64,000 bases of DNA from JAPORY01 sp965215385. Lineage in GTDB: Bacteria > Pseudomonadota > Alphaproteobacteria > Rhodobacterales > Rhodobacteraceae. The notes under the pieces were generated by a model, which saw only the letters and a program-made list of their open reading frames with translations, was not told the origin of the DNA and did no database searches. The position numbers and the translations under genes were made by a program. Where the stretch lies: the NCBI GenBank assembly GCA_965215385.1, contig OZ244059.1:1364001-1428000 (forward strand). Direction: 5' to 3'. Positions 55,424-63,481 of this stretch are shown here, in pieces (position 1 is the stretch's first letter; the number at the start of each line of letters is the position of its first letter).

Positions 55424-56470
55424 ATGTCTGCGCTCAGCCGTCTAGTCAGTTTTTTCGCGGGGGATTTAGCGATTGACCTCGGGACCGCCAATACGTTGGT
55501 TTATTCGAAGGGCCAGGGCGTAATTCTTTCTGAACCGTCCGTTGTTGCATACCACGTCAAAGACGGGAAAAAGCACGTGTTGGCCGTCGGTGAGGACGCA
55601 AAACTCATGCTAGGACGGACGCCGGGCTCAATCGAAGCGATTCGCCCCATGCGCGAGGGCGTAATTGCCGATTTTGAGGCTGCCGAGGAGATGATAAAGC
55701 ACTTTATTCGTAAAGTTCATCGACAATCAACGTTTTCAAAACCAAAAGTTATTGTGTGCGTCCCGCATGGTGCCACCCCAGTTGAAAAACGCGCTATTCG
55801 ACAGTCGGTACTGTCGGCAGGGGCTCGTAAAGCCGGTCTTATTGCCGAACCTATTGCGGCTGCGATTGGTGCTGGGATGCCAATCACTGAACCAACCGGT
55901 AATATGGTTGTCGATATTGGCGGCGGTACGACCGAAGTGGCGGTCCTGAGTTTGGGGGATATTGTTTATGCCCGCTCCATAAGGGTCGGCGGCGATCGTA
56001 TGGATGAAGGAATCATTAATTATCTAAGGCGATCACAAAATTTGCTGGTCGGGCAAGCAACGGCCGAACGCATTAAGATTGAGATCGGTACTGCGAGGGC
56101 ACCTAAAGATAAGCGCGGCGCCGCAATGAAAATTCGCGGGCGCGATCTCTTGCGAGGAGTGCCGCGCGAAACAGAGATTAATCAGGCACATGTAGCCGAA
56201 GCACTGGTCGAACCCGTCAATCAGATCTGCGAGGCGTTAATGGAAGCTTTGGAAACGACCCCCCCAGACCTCGCTGCCGATATCGTGGATCGTGGGGTGA
56301 TGTTGACCGGAGGCGGTGCGTTACTTGGCGACTTAGATGTCGCTTTGCGTGAACGAACTGGCTTAGCCATCTCGGTCGCCGATCAGACGCTGAACTGCGT
56401 GGCATTTGGCACCGGTAAAGCCTTGGAGTTTGAAAAACAGCTCCGACATGCTATTGACTACGATAGTTAA
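55424..56470 (+). CDS. mreB: Rod-shape-determining protein MreB
   Basis: A 348-residue bacterial actin that forms filaments under the membrane and directs the elongation machinery. The phosphate 1 motif IDLGTANTLVY, the phosphate 2 region MVVDIGGGTTEVAVLSLG and the adenosine motif VMLTGGGALLGDLD are intact. The amphipathic N-terminal segment MSALSRLVSFFAGDL binds the membrane. I use the ATG at 55424 because it gives the standard MreB start; the frame is open 96 bases further upstream. It contains a C7 run (56259-56265) without frame loss. First gene of the mre-mrd operon. Confidence 0.96.
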   Translation: MSALSRLVSFFAGDLAIDLGTANTLVYSKGQGVILSEPSVVAYHVKDGKKHVLAVGEDAKLMLGRTPGSIEAIRPMREGVIADFEAAEEMIKHFIRKVHRQSTFSKPKVIVCVPHGATPVEKRAIRQSVLSAGARKAGLIAEPIAAAIGAGMPITEPTGNMVVDIGGGTTEVAVLSLGDIVYARSIRVGGDRMDEGIINYLRRSQNLLVGQATAERIKIEIGTARAPKDKRGAAMKIRGRDLLRGVPRETEINQAHVAEALVEPVNQICEALMEALETTPPDLAADIVDRGVMLTGGGALLGDLDVALRERTGLAISVADQTLNCVAFGTGKALEFEKQLRHAIDYDS

Positions 56471-56532
56471 TACTCGGCACCCTATATTCGGGGAGCCAAA
56501 CGCCTCGCTCAAATTCGCGGTTAGGATTTGTT

Positions 56533-57429
56533 TTGGCCAAGGATCGCTCGGACGAGTATATGAACCCTGTGAAGCGATTGCTGATGGGCATCGTGGTCTC
56601 TTGTCTGTTGGCTATTTTCTTATTCTGGCAGATTGATAATCTTCGCGTCGAGCGGTTTCGAGCGCAAGTAACCGATGAGATCGTTACGCGCTTTGTGTGG
56701 CTAATGGGCCCAGTCACTGCTAGTTTTGAACTTATTAGCAATTTTCAATCCTATCAACGGTTGGTCGCGCAGAACGAAGAACTTCGTAACGAGTTACAGC
56801 AAATGCGCGCTTGGAAAGAAGCGGCTCTGCAATTAGAGCAAGAAAATGCACGCTTGCTTGATCTCAACAAAGTGAGACTCGATCCGCGCCTAACCTACAT
56901 CACCGGGGTCGTCATCGCTGATAGCGGCTCTGCGTTTCGACAGTCTGTGCTGCTAAACGTGGGTTCAAATGACGGGATTCTCGATGGTTGGGCGGTCGTG
57001 GACGGGATCGGGTTGGTCGGCCGCATATCGGGCGTCGGGGAAGCCAGTTCCCGCGTCATTCTACTCACCGACGCAACGAGTTCTATTCCCGCGATCATCC
57101 AGCCGTCGGGCCAAACTGCTCTCATTGATGGCGATAATTCCCTCGCGCCACAACTAAAATTCGTCGAAGATACGAGTGTGATCCGTCCTGGTGATCGGGT
57201 TGTGAGTTCTTCTGATGGCGGTATTTTTCCGCCCAACTTACTTATTGGGCAGGTTGCAACCGACACCAACGGGCGCCTTCGTGTTCGTTTAGCCGCTGAT
57301 TTCGAACGACTAAAATTTTTGCGCTTGTTGCGATATCAATCTGCACGGACAGTTGAAGATATTGGAGCACTCATCGTTCCGAATGCCATCGTCCGTGCCG
57401 ATGCCGATGAGAAAACCGCCAGACCATGA
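56533..57429 (+). CDS. mreC: Rod-shape-determining protein MreC
   Basis: A 298-residue bitopic membrane protein. One helix (LLMGIVVSCLLAIFLFW) is followed by a periplasmic coiled coil (YQRLVAQNEELRNELQQ) and the beta-rich MreC core (NVGSNDGILDGWAVVDGIGLVG, VILLTDATSSIPAII, GDRVVSSSDGGIFPPNLLIG). It scaffolds PBP2 and RodA. TTG at 56533 follows AGGAT; an ATG at 56560 would also keep the helix. The stop overlaps mreD by four bases. Confidence 0.93.
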   Translation: MAKDRSDEYMNPVKRLLMGIVVSCLLAIFLFWQIDNLRVERFRAQVTDEIVTRFVWLMGPVTASFELISNFQSYQRLVAQNEELRNELQQMRAWKEAALQLEQENARLLDLNKVRLDPRLTYITGVVIADSGSAFRQSVLLNVGSNDGILDGWAVVDGIGLVGRISGVGEASSRVILLTDATSSIPAIIQPSGQTALIDGDNSLAPQLKFVEDTSVIRPGDRVVSSSDGGIFPPNLLIGQVATDTNGRLRVRLAADFERLKFLRLLRYQSARTVEDIGALIVPNAIVRADADEKTARP

Positions 57430-57953
57430 CCAGCAGCCGAAGCCAAACGCTAGTCGGTCGATGGCTGCTTTATATCGCCGTCGCGACAATTTTGATATTT
57501 GTTCCTCTCTTGCCGCTCCGCCATACGCCACCAGCATGGGCGGGTCCCGATCTATTATTAGCATTGACTCTTGCTTGGGCCATGCGTTGTCCCAAGTCGG
57601 TTCCGATGCTGCTGGTTGCGACGGTGTTTTTGATGGCGGACTTTCTTCTGCAGCGTCCTCCCGGTTTGTTGACGATTTTGGTCGTGATCGGTGTCGAGCA
57701 CCTCAAAAGCCGCACAATTAATTTGCAGAATGCAAACTTCCTTGGTGAATGGCTTGCGTTTAGTTTCGTGACTGCCATCGTCCTCATGCTCTATTGGCAT
57801 CTTCAAGCACTGATGGGCCTTGATCAAGCGCCTTGGACATTATCCCTAACCCAAGTCACCACCACCATAATCGCCTACCCGCTCGTTGTTATCGCTTCTC
57901 GAGTGTTGTTTGGCGTACGAAAATCCGCGCTGACGCAAGATCGATTTGTCTAG
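57426..57953 (+). CDS. mreD: Rod-shape-determining protein MreD
   Basis: A 175-residue inner-membrane protein with about five helices (for example WLLYIAVATILIFVPLLPL, WAGPDLLLALTLAWAMR, FLMADFLLQRPPGLLTILVV). The PDLLLALTLAW and LLQRPPG patterns are typical of alphaproteobacterial MreD. ATGA overlap with mreC and 8 bases to mrdA show one transcript. Confidence 0.9.
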   Translation: MTSSRSQTLVGRWLLYIAVATILIFVPLLPLRHTPPAWAGPDLLLALTLAWAMRCPKSVPMLLVATVFLMADFLLQRPPGLLTILVVIGVEHLKSRTINLQNANFLGEWLAFSFVTAIVLMLYWHLQALMGLDQAPWTLSLTQVTTTIIAYPLVVIASRVLFGVRKSALTQDRFV

Positions 57954-57961
57954 ATGAGATC

Positions 57962-59905
57962 ATGACGACAAAACGCCAAGAATTACAAAGAGCGCACGCT
58001 GTCGTAACCCGAAGGGTCGCAATTATTGGCGGGGCGCAATTGATCTTTGTCGCTGCGTTGGGCCTTCGAATGCGGCATTTGCAAGTTGAACAAGCCGATG
58101 AGTTTCATCTACTCGCTGAGAAAAATCGGATCAGCATTCGTCTGATTGCGCCGAAGCGCGGGGAGATTTTTGACCGTGTTGGCCGCGTCCTAGCGCAAAA
58201 TGATCCAAGCTACCGAATCGTCTTGCTGCCAGAAAATGCTGGCGATATTGATACCGTCCTCGGACGCCTGGGGCAACTAATACCACTGAGCGCCGAGCAA
58301 GTTAAGCGTACCCACGAGGACATCAAACGGAACCCGCCATTTGTGCAAGTTACCGTCGCCGAACATGTTCCTTGGGGTCGCATCGCCGCGGTTGCAGCAA
58401 ACGCTCCGGCTCTGCCCGGAATTTCTCCAGAAGTTGGTTTTACACGCGTTTATCCCCGTGGCGCAGATTTCGCTCACGTCGTCGGCTATGTCGCCCCCGT
58501 CAGTGACTATGATCTTGGAAAAATTGACAATCCCAGTCAATTACTTCGGATCCCGCGTTTTCAAATTGGGAAAGTTGGTGTTGAAGCGCAAAAGGAAGAT
58601 CTCTTGCGCGGCAAAGCTGGATCGAAGCAGCTTGAGATCAACGCCGTGGGCCGCGTTATGCGGGAACTTGAGCGCCGCAATGGCAAATCCGGTGCTGATA
58701 TACAACTGACTATTGACGCTAATCTACAAGCTTACGCGCAGGCACGGCTCGGAGAAAATAGTGCTAGTGCAGTGGTCATTGACCTGCCTTCAGGTGATCT
58801 TCGCGCCATCGCCTCGTCACCAAGCTTTGACCCCAACAAGTTTGTGCGTGGCATCTCTGCAACCGACTATAATGCACTGTTGAACAACAAGTTTCGGCCA
58901 ATGGCTTCTAAATCCGTACAGGGGATCTATCCGCCCGGTTCGACCTTCAAGATGATCACGGCATTAGCAGCTCTTGAAGATGGTTTCATCACCCCTGACG
59001 ACGTGATTTTCTGTCCCGGTCACCTTGAGGTCTCGGAACGACGCTTTCACTGTTGGAAACACGGCGGACATGGCTCGGTTAATTTGCACGAAGCCCTCGC
59101 GCAAAGCTGTGATGTCTATTTCTATCACTTGGCCCAAAAAGTTGGCCAGCAACGCATTGCAGCGATGTCGCGCCGCTTCGGTTTGGGGGTTAAGCACGAC
59201 ATCCCGATGTCGGCCGTCGCGTCTGGCTTGATACCCGACCGCGCTTGGAAACGCCGAGTACATAGTGAAGACTGGCATATAGGCGATACTGTAAACGTTT
59301 CAATTGGCCAAGGTTTCGTTCTGGCCTCGCCGCTACAGTTGGCCGTCATGGCGGCTCGACTAGCGACCGGGCTTCAAGTTTCGCCGCGATTGGTCAAAAC
59401 CATCAATGGAGTTAGTCAACAGGACACTGCTGCCCAGCCTTTAGGCGTCAGCAGCGAGAACCTCGAGACCATTAATCGTGCAATGTACTCGGTCGTCAAC
59501 GATCGTCGTGGGACGGGATACCGATCACGGGTCATTCACGATGGCTACCGAATGGCGGGCAAGACCGGTACCAGTCAAATCCGTAATATTTCTGCCGATG
59601 AGCGTCTTACCGGGGTGCTAAAGAGCGAAGATCTACCGTGGGAACTGCGCGATCACGCTCTATTTGTGAGTTACGCCCCTGCTGATTCTCCGAAAATCGC
59701 GGTTGCCGTAATTGTCGAGCATGGTGGGGGTGGCTCCACCGCTGCTGCCCCGATCGCGCGCGATATAACCCTGCAGACTCTTCACGACGGACCGCCGCCG
59801 CTTTCAGTTTATCCGGCCGAAGATCGTCCAGCTATTCGCGAACAACAGGCTCGATTGCGTGAATTCATTCCGGAGAGTTTCGGGGAACGGAGCGACCGCA
59901 CATGA
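57962..59905 (+). CDS. mrdA: Penicillin-binding protein 2
   Basis: A 647-residue transpeptidase for lateral wall synthesis. One N-terminal membrane helix (RVAIIGGAQLIFVAALGL) precedes the pedestal domain (LIAPKRGEIFDRVGRVLAQND). The catalytic domain has Ser327-x-x-Lys330 (PPGSTFKM), Ser382-Cys-Asp (QSCDVYFYHLA) and Lys534-Thr-Gly (AGKTGTSQ). GIYPPGSTF and the zinc-site-like cluster FCPGHLEVSERRFHCWKHGG are as in PBP2. ATG at 57962; the open frame extends upstream over mreD but is not family-like. It overlaps rodA (ATGA). Confidence 0.96.
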   Translation: MTTKRQELQRAHAVVTRRVAIIGGAQLIFVAALGLRMRHLQVEQADEFHLLAEKNRISIRLIAPKRGEIFDRVGRVLAQNDPSYRIVLLPENAGDIDTVLGRLGQLIPLSAEQVKRTHEDIKRNPPFVQVTVAEHVPWGRIAAVAANAPALPGISPEVGFTRVYPRGADFAHVVGYVAPVSDYDLGKIDNPSQLLRIPRFQIGKVGVEAQKEDLLRGKAGSKQLEINAVGRVMRELERRNGKSGADIQLTIDANLQAYAQARLGENSASAVVIDLPSGDLRAIASSPSFDPNKFVRGISATDYNALLNNKFRPMASKSVQGIYPPGSTFKMITALAALEDGFITPDDVIFCPGHLEVSERRFHCWKHGGHGSVNLHEALAQSCDVYFYHLAQKVGQQRIAAMSRRFGLGVKHDIPMSAVASGLIPDRAWKRRVHSEDWHIGDTVNVSIGQGFVLASPLQLAVMAARLATGLQVSPRLVKTINGVSQQDTAAQPLGVSSENLETINRAMYSVVNDRRGTGYRSRVIHDGYRMAGKTGTSQIRNISADERLTGVLKSEDLPWELRDHALFVSYAPADSPKIAVAVIVEHGGGGSTAAAPIARDITLQTLHDGPPPLSVYPAEDRPAIREQQARLREFIPESFGERSDRT

Positions 59906-61041
59906 GTTACTTGGTACAATCTGTCGGAACGATCCCCGCTGGTCTGCGGAAACTCCTTTACTTGAATTGGCCGCTAATTTTGCTGCTCTTTGCGACGGCA
60001 TGCTTTGGTTTTTTGATGCTCTATTCAATTGCGGGCGGAAACTTCTGGCCGTGGGCAGCACCGCAAATGATTCGATTTGCAGCGGGGTTATTGGTGATGT
60101 TGCTCGTCGCCGTAATTCCGATTTGGTTTTGGCGCAGCATTTCTCCGCTATGCTATATTTTTTCGCTCGTCCTTTTGCTCGCCGTCGATCTTTTTGGAAT
60201 CGTGAGTCAGGGAGCTCAACGGTGGCTGGATTTAGGCGTGATTCGTCTCCAGCCTTCCGAATTGATGAAGCTGACACTCATTATGCTGTTGGCGGTCTAC
60301 TATGACTGGTTGCCCGCGCCGCGGGTCTCGCATCCGATTTGGGTTTTTGTACCGGCGGCCATTATTATTCTGCCGACGGTCCTAATCTTAGGGCAGCCTG
60401 ATCTTGGCACCGCGATTCTATTGTTGTCAGCTGGTGCCGGAGTGATGTTTATTGCCGGTGTTCACTGGGGATATTTTATTGCCGTTTTCGCGATGATTGC
60501 GACCCTAATCTTAGCGGTCTTTCAAAGTCGTGGGACAGCTTGGCAATTATTGCAGGACTATCAGTACCGGCGAATTGATACTTTTTTTAACCCCGATATC
60601 GATCCCTTAGGGGCCGGATACCATATTACGCAATCGAAAATAGCACTGGGTTCAGGGGGTTGGTCGGGCCGTGGTTTCATGCAGGGCACACAATCGCGCC
60701 TCAATTTCCTCCCAGAAAAGCATACTGACTTCATTTTTACCACGCTAGCAGAAGAGTTCGGTTTTGTCGGGACTGCCACTTTACTCGCACTCTATGTCAC
60801 AATCGTCATCATTTGCATCATCGTTGCCTTGTCGGCGAAGGATCGATTTTCGATGTTGTTGACCCTTGGAATTGCCTTCACTTTCTTTTTGATATTTGCG
60901 CTAAACATGTCGATGGTCACGGGCTTAGCACCGGTGGTGGGGGTACCCTTACCGCTGGTGAGTTTCGGGGGCTCCGCGATGCTGGTGATGATGCTGGCTT
61001 TCGGTTTAGTTCAGAGTGCTCAAATTCACCAACCACGTTAG
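59902..61041 (+). CDS. rodA: Peptidoglycan glycosyltransferase RodA
   Basis: A 379-residue SEDS-family polymerase with ten helices. Conserved features: SQGAQRWLDLG, RLQPSELMKLTLIMLLA, LGQPDLGTAILLLSAG, the loop with QSKIALGSGGWSGRGFMQGTQ (catalytic loop region), LPEKHTDFIFTTLAEEFGFVG with the essential Glu/Asp, and GVPLPLVSFGGSAM. It works with PBP2 in the elongasome. Start overlaps the mrdA stop. Last gene of the shape operon, 9 bases before ghrA. Confidence 0.95.
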   Translation: MSYLVQSVGTIPAGLRKLLYLNWPLILLLFATACFGFLMLYSIAGGNFWPWAAPQMIRFAAGLLVMLLVAVIPIWFWRSISPLCYIFSLVLLLAVDLFGIVSQGAQRWLDLGVIRLQPSELMKLTLIMLLAVYYDWLPAPRVSHPIWVFVPAAIIILPTVLILGQPDLGTAILLLSAGAGVMFIAGVHWGYFIAVFAMIATLILAVFQSRGTAWQLLQDYQYRRIDTFFNPDIDPLGAGYHITQSKIALGSGGWSGRGFMQGTQSRLNFLPEKHTDFIFTTLAEEFGFVGTATLLALYVTIVIICIIVALSAKDRFSMLLTLGIAFTFFLIFALNMSMVTGLAPVVGVPLPLVSFGGSAMLVMMLAFGLVQSAQIHQPR

Positions 61042-61050
61042 TCGCCAAAG

Positions 61051-61980
61051 ATGCTCAATATTCTTTTTGCTGCCGGACAGGAGCGCTGGGTTGACTATAA
61101 ACCAGAGTTGCGCACCGCCTTTGCCGAAGTAGGTTTATCTGTAGACCTCCGTTGTTCATTCTCGCCTGAAATCGTAGATTATATCATTTATGCCCCCGAT
61201 AGCGACTTGCGGGATTTTACCCCGTTTGGTCGACTCAAAGCCGTCCTCAACCTTTGGGCTGGGGTTGAAGGCATCGTTAATAATTCCTCCATCGTTGTTC
61301 CGCTTTTGCGCATGGTCGACCCCGCAATGACACAAGGCATGGTCGAATGGGTAGTGGGGCACACGCTGCGACATCATCTTGGAATTGACGCCCATATTTT
61401 GGCGTCTCCGGGAGATTGGAGATCGGTTGCGCCGCCCCTCGCTTCACAACGGCGCGTGACGGTTCTTGGACTCGGTGAACTGGGTAAAGCCTGTGCTCTG
61501 ACTTTAGCGAATCTAGGTTTTTCGGTCTCTGGATGGTCTCGCTCGGAAAAACATCTTGATGGCATCCGTACCTTTTATGGCGACGCTGGATTTCGGCATG
61601 CCTTAACCACCGCTCAAACTGTCATCCTGCTACTTCCGATAACCAGACACACCGAGAATATCATAAACGCCGACGCATTATCGCTGCTCGCGCCGAATGC
61701 GGTTTTGTTGAATGCGGGCCGTGGTCAACTCATCAACGATAGAGACCTGCTCAATGCATTGGATTCAGGGGGCTTGGGTCATGCAACGTTGGATGTTTTT
61801 CGCGAGGAACCTTTACCGGCTGATCATCCATTTTGGCACCATCCCCGTGTTACAATAACCCCGCACGTCGCGGCGGAAACGCGGCCGTTTTCCGCCGCCG
61901 AGACCATCGCCGAAAATGTTCGGCGCGGCGAGACCGGCGAACCCTTTCTGTACGTCGTTGACCGTGATCGCGGCTATTGA
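61051..61980 (+). CDS. ghrA: Glyoxylate/hydroxypyruvate reductase A (D-2-hydroxyacid dehydrogenase)
   Basis: A 309-residue NAD(P)-dependent 2-hydroxyacid dehydrogenase of the GhrA type. The Rossmann motif VTVLGLGELGKACALTLANLG is followed by SGWSRSEKHLDG (NADPH-type Arg/Ser). Catalytic Arg lies in ALVLLNAGRG-like LLNAGRGQLI, the Glu in FREEPLP and the His in ITPHVAAET. It reduces glyoxylate or hydroxypyruvate. It follows rodA after 9 bases and may be co-transcribed with the shape operon, although the functions are unrelated. Confidence 0.88.
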   Translation: MLNILFAAGQERWVDYKPELRTAFAEVGLSVDLRCSFSPEIVDYIIYAPDSDLRDFTPFGRLKAVLNLWAGVEGIVNNSSIVVPLLRMVDPAMTQGMVEWVVGHTLRHHLGIDAHILASPGDWRSVAPPLASQRRVTVLGLGELGKACALTLANLGFSVSGWSRSEKHLDGIRTFYGDAGFRHALTTAQTVILLLPITRHTENIINADALSLLAPNAVLLNAGRGQLINDRDLLNALDSGGLGHATLDVFREEPLPADHPFWHHPRVTITPHVAAETRPFSAAETIAENVRRGETGEPFLYVVDRDRGY

Positions 61981-62384
61981 CGACAAGGTGCAAAAAAATG
62001 GTCAAACCTTATCCTCATTGATCATCACCGCGGCAAGCACTTTGGTGGCCTTCATGTTTGATAGAAAGTGGCTTTGGCCGGCACTGAGCCGATCATAAAA
62101 ACACAGATAACTCACGTTTGATTTGATGCCAAATCTCATTGCCGGAGATTGGGTATGCAACCTACTTTCTGCGCATCAGACGGCGTGGCATGTTAAGGCT
62201 TATGGCCAAAGCGGGTAAACGTCTGATTCGTTAGCGCGGGGCTTGTGTACAGCTACGGACCGACGTGATGCGGATGGCCCGTTTTGCATGGCTTCGGTTC
62301 GGAAGATATTGCCGCGGCTAACGGAAGCTCTAGCGGTTCGCGGGCTGGCTCTTTACGGTTTTTGGCACCGAAATCGCACCATGA
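61981..62384. other. Intergenic, no gene recognised
   Basis: About 400 bases between ghrA and the convergent third tract-bearing gene. No coding frame with family resemblance. Confidence 0.5.
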
Positions 62385-62901
62385 TCAGTCATTGTCCCGA
62401 ATAGCAACGCGCAGATGACGGGTCGGATTGTACATAATGACGTAGATGGAATTCTCCCCTTTGTCCGCGAACTCGTTGTCGTGGGGGGTTAGCAGGGCCG
62501 ACGTAAAGTCTTTGCGCTCGGTCATGGTGTTGCACCGCTTAAACTCGCCGGCATTCTGCCAGCGGGTGCCTAGAAGGCTGCTAGCCCCGGCAACATTGTT
62601 GCTCAGGCAGCCGGTAGCGGTAGCACCGCACGGGGTGGTATCGAAAAACTCGGCGCAGAAGGGAATCTGGTATTCCCGGGGCGTCTCGAAACTGCCGGGA
62701 TTGTCGCAGTCTTCTGGGGTGAACTGGACGATCACGCCGCCAACGGTGCCTTCTACTGCCGACACGCCCTCCCGCGGGAAGGCCTGGTAAACTCGATATG
62801 GGAGGCATTGCACGGCTCGGCTATTGCCGGACTGGCCGGCAATGCCACTAGCAGCAGGACTGCCAGTCTAGCGGGGGGGGGGGTAGAATCAATCGGATCA
62901 T
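62385..62901 (-). CDS. Putative phase-variable secreted protein, gene 3 (off, second lesion)
   Basis: GGAGAC stands before the ATG at 62901: MIRLIL, a run of 11 C, then a signal peptide (ARLAVLLLVALPASPAIA, cut before E). At 11 C the frame ends at TAG after PPPPLDWQSCC; 9 or 12 C would join it. The signal-peptide frame then continues EPCNASHIEFTRPSRGR and stops at 62753. The long open mature frame (REGVSAVEGTVGGVIVQF, CAEFFDTTPCGATATGC, SIYVIMYNPTRHLRVAIRD, stop at 62385) is offset by one more base, with the switch somewhere in 62760-62815. So either the gene is already a pseudogene or a second indel or error lies here. The mature part is Cys-rich and has no family I recognise. Confidence 0.55.
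62873..62883 (-). repeat. Poly-C tract (11) in the 5' coding region of gene 3
   Basis: Eleven uninterrupted G on the plus strand, beginning at codon 7 of gene 3. In frame with the signal peptide at 9 or 12, out of frame at 11. Confidence 0.85.
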
Positions 62902-63481
62902 GATGTCTCCGTATTGTGTGATCTCGGGGTGGACGCAACGGGCACTGGGTGATGTGACCAATGGTGCGAATCGAATACAATCGATCGGGACGGATGGCAA
63001 GAGCGGCATTCCTCACGCCGCCCGCATAACCGATGACCCACCCCGGCCGGGCGGCGGTTGACAAAAGCCGCACGAGGGGCGGGTGGCAGGCGGGTCCTGC
63101 GCTGAAGAAAATGTCATACTTGATGGCGAAGCCGTGAGCATTTTCCCGGAATATCGGTAGGTTAGTCGCGGACGCGTGATGTTCAAGCGGCTCCAGTGCG
63201 CCGAACCGGCGGTCGTGATTCGTTTTTGCACAACGCGGAGTCGCGTATCAACCACAATCATAGCGGCAAGACGCCGCGATTGGTTTGCCTTTAATGGCGA
63301 CCGTCCATCGTTTTGCAGACTTGTATTCGATTTGGGGGCTTGAGCATTCGACTCGATGGCAACCGATCGGAACGTAAAGAAGGATGCGCCTTCCCGGCGT
63401 GCCTTTGGCCGCTAAAAAGGGGTTGCGTGCGCGGCAAAAGTTGCTAAAATCGCTGATGAATAAGTCATGGGAGTTCCGATA
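62902..63481. other. Divergent leader region of genes 3 and 4
   Basis: About 580 GC-rich bases between the two tract-bearing genes. Apart from promoter-like elements before gene 4 I see nothing. The arrangement would allow both genes to share upstream control. Confidence 0.45.
63423..63450 (+). promoter_or_regulatory. Possible promoter of gene 4
   Basis: TTGCGT (63423-63428), a 16-base spacer and TAAAAT (63445-63450, five of six -10 positions). A start point near 63457 would give a leader of about 25 bases with GGGAG before the ATG at 63482. Confidence 0.4.

Noticed and set aside
56259..56265. C7 run inside mreB as a slip site
   Set aside because: Short, mid-gene and in frame; mreB is essential for rod shape and shows no disruption.
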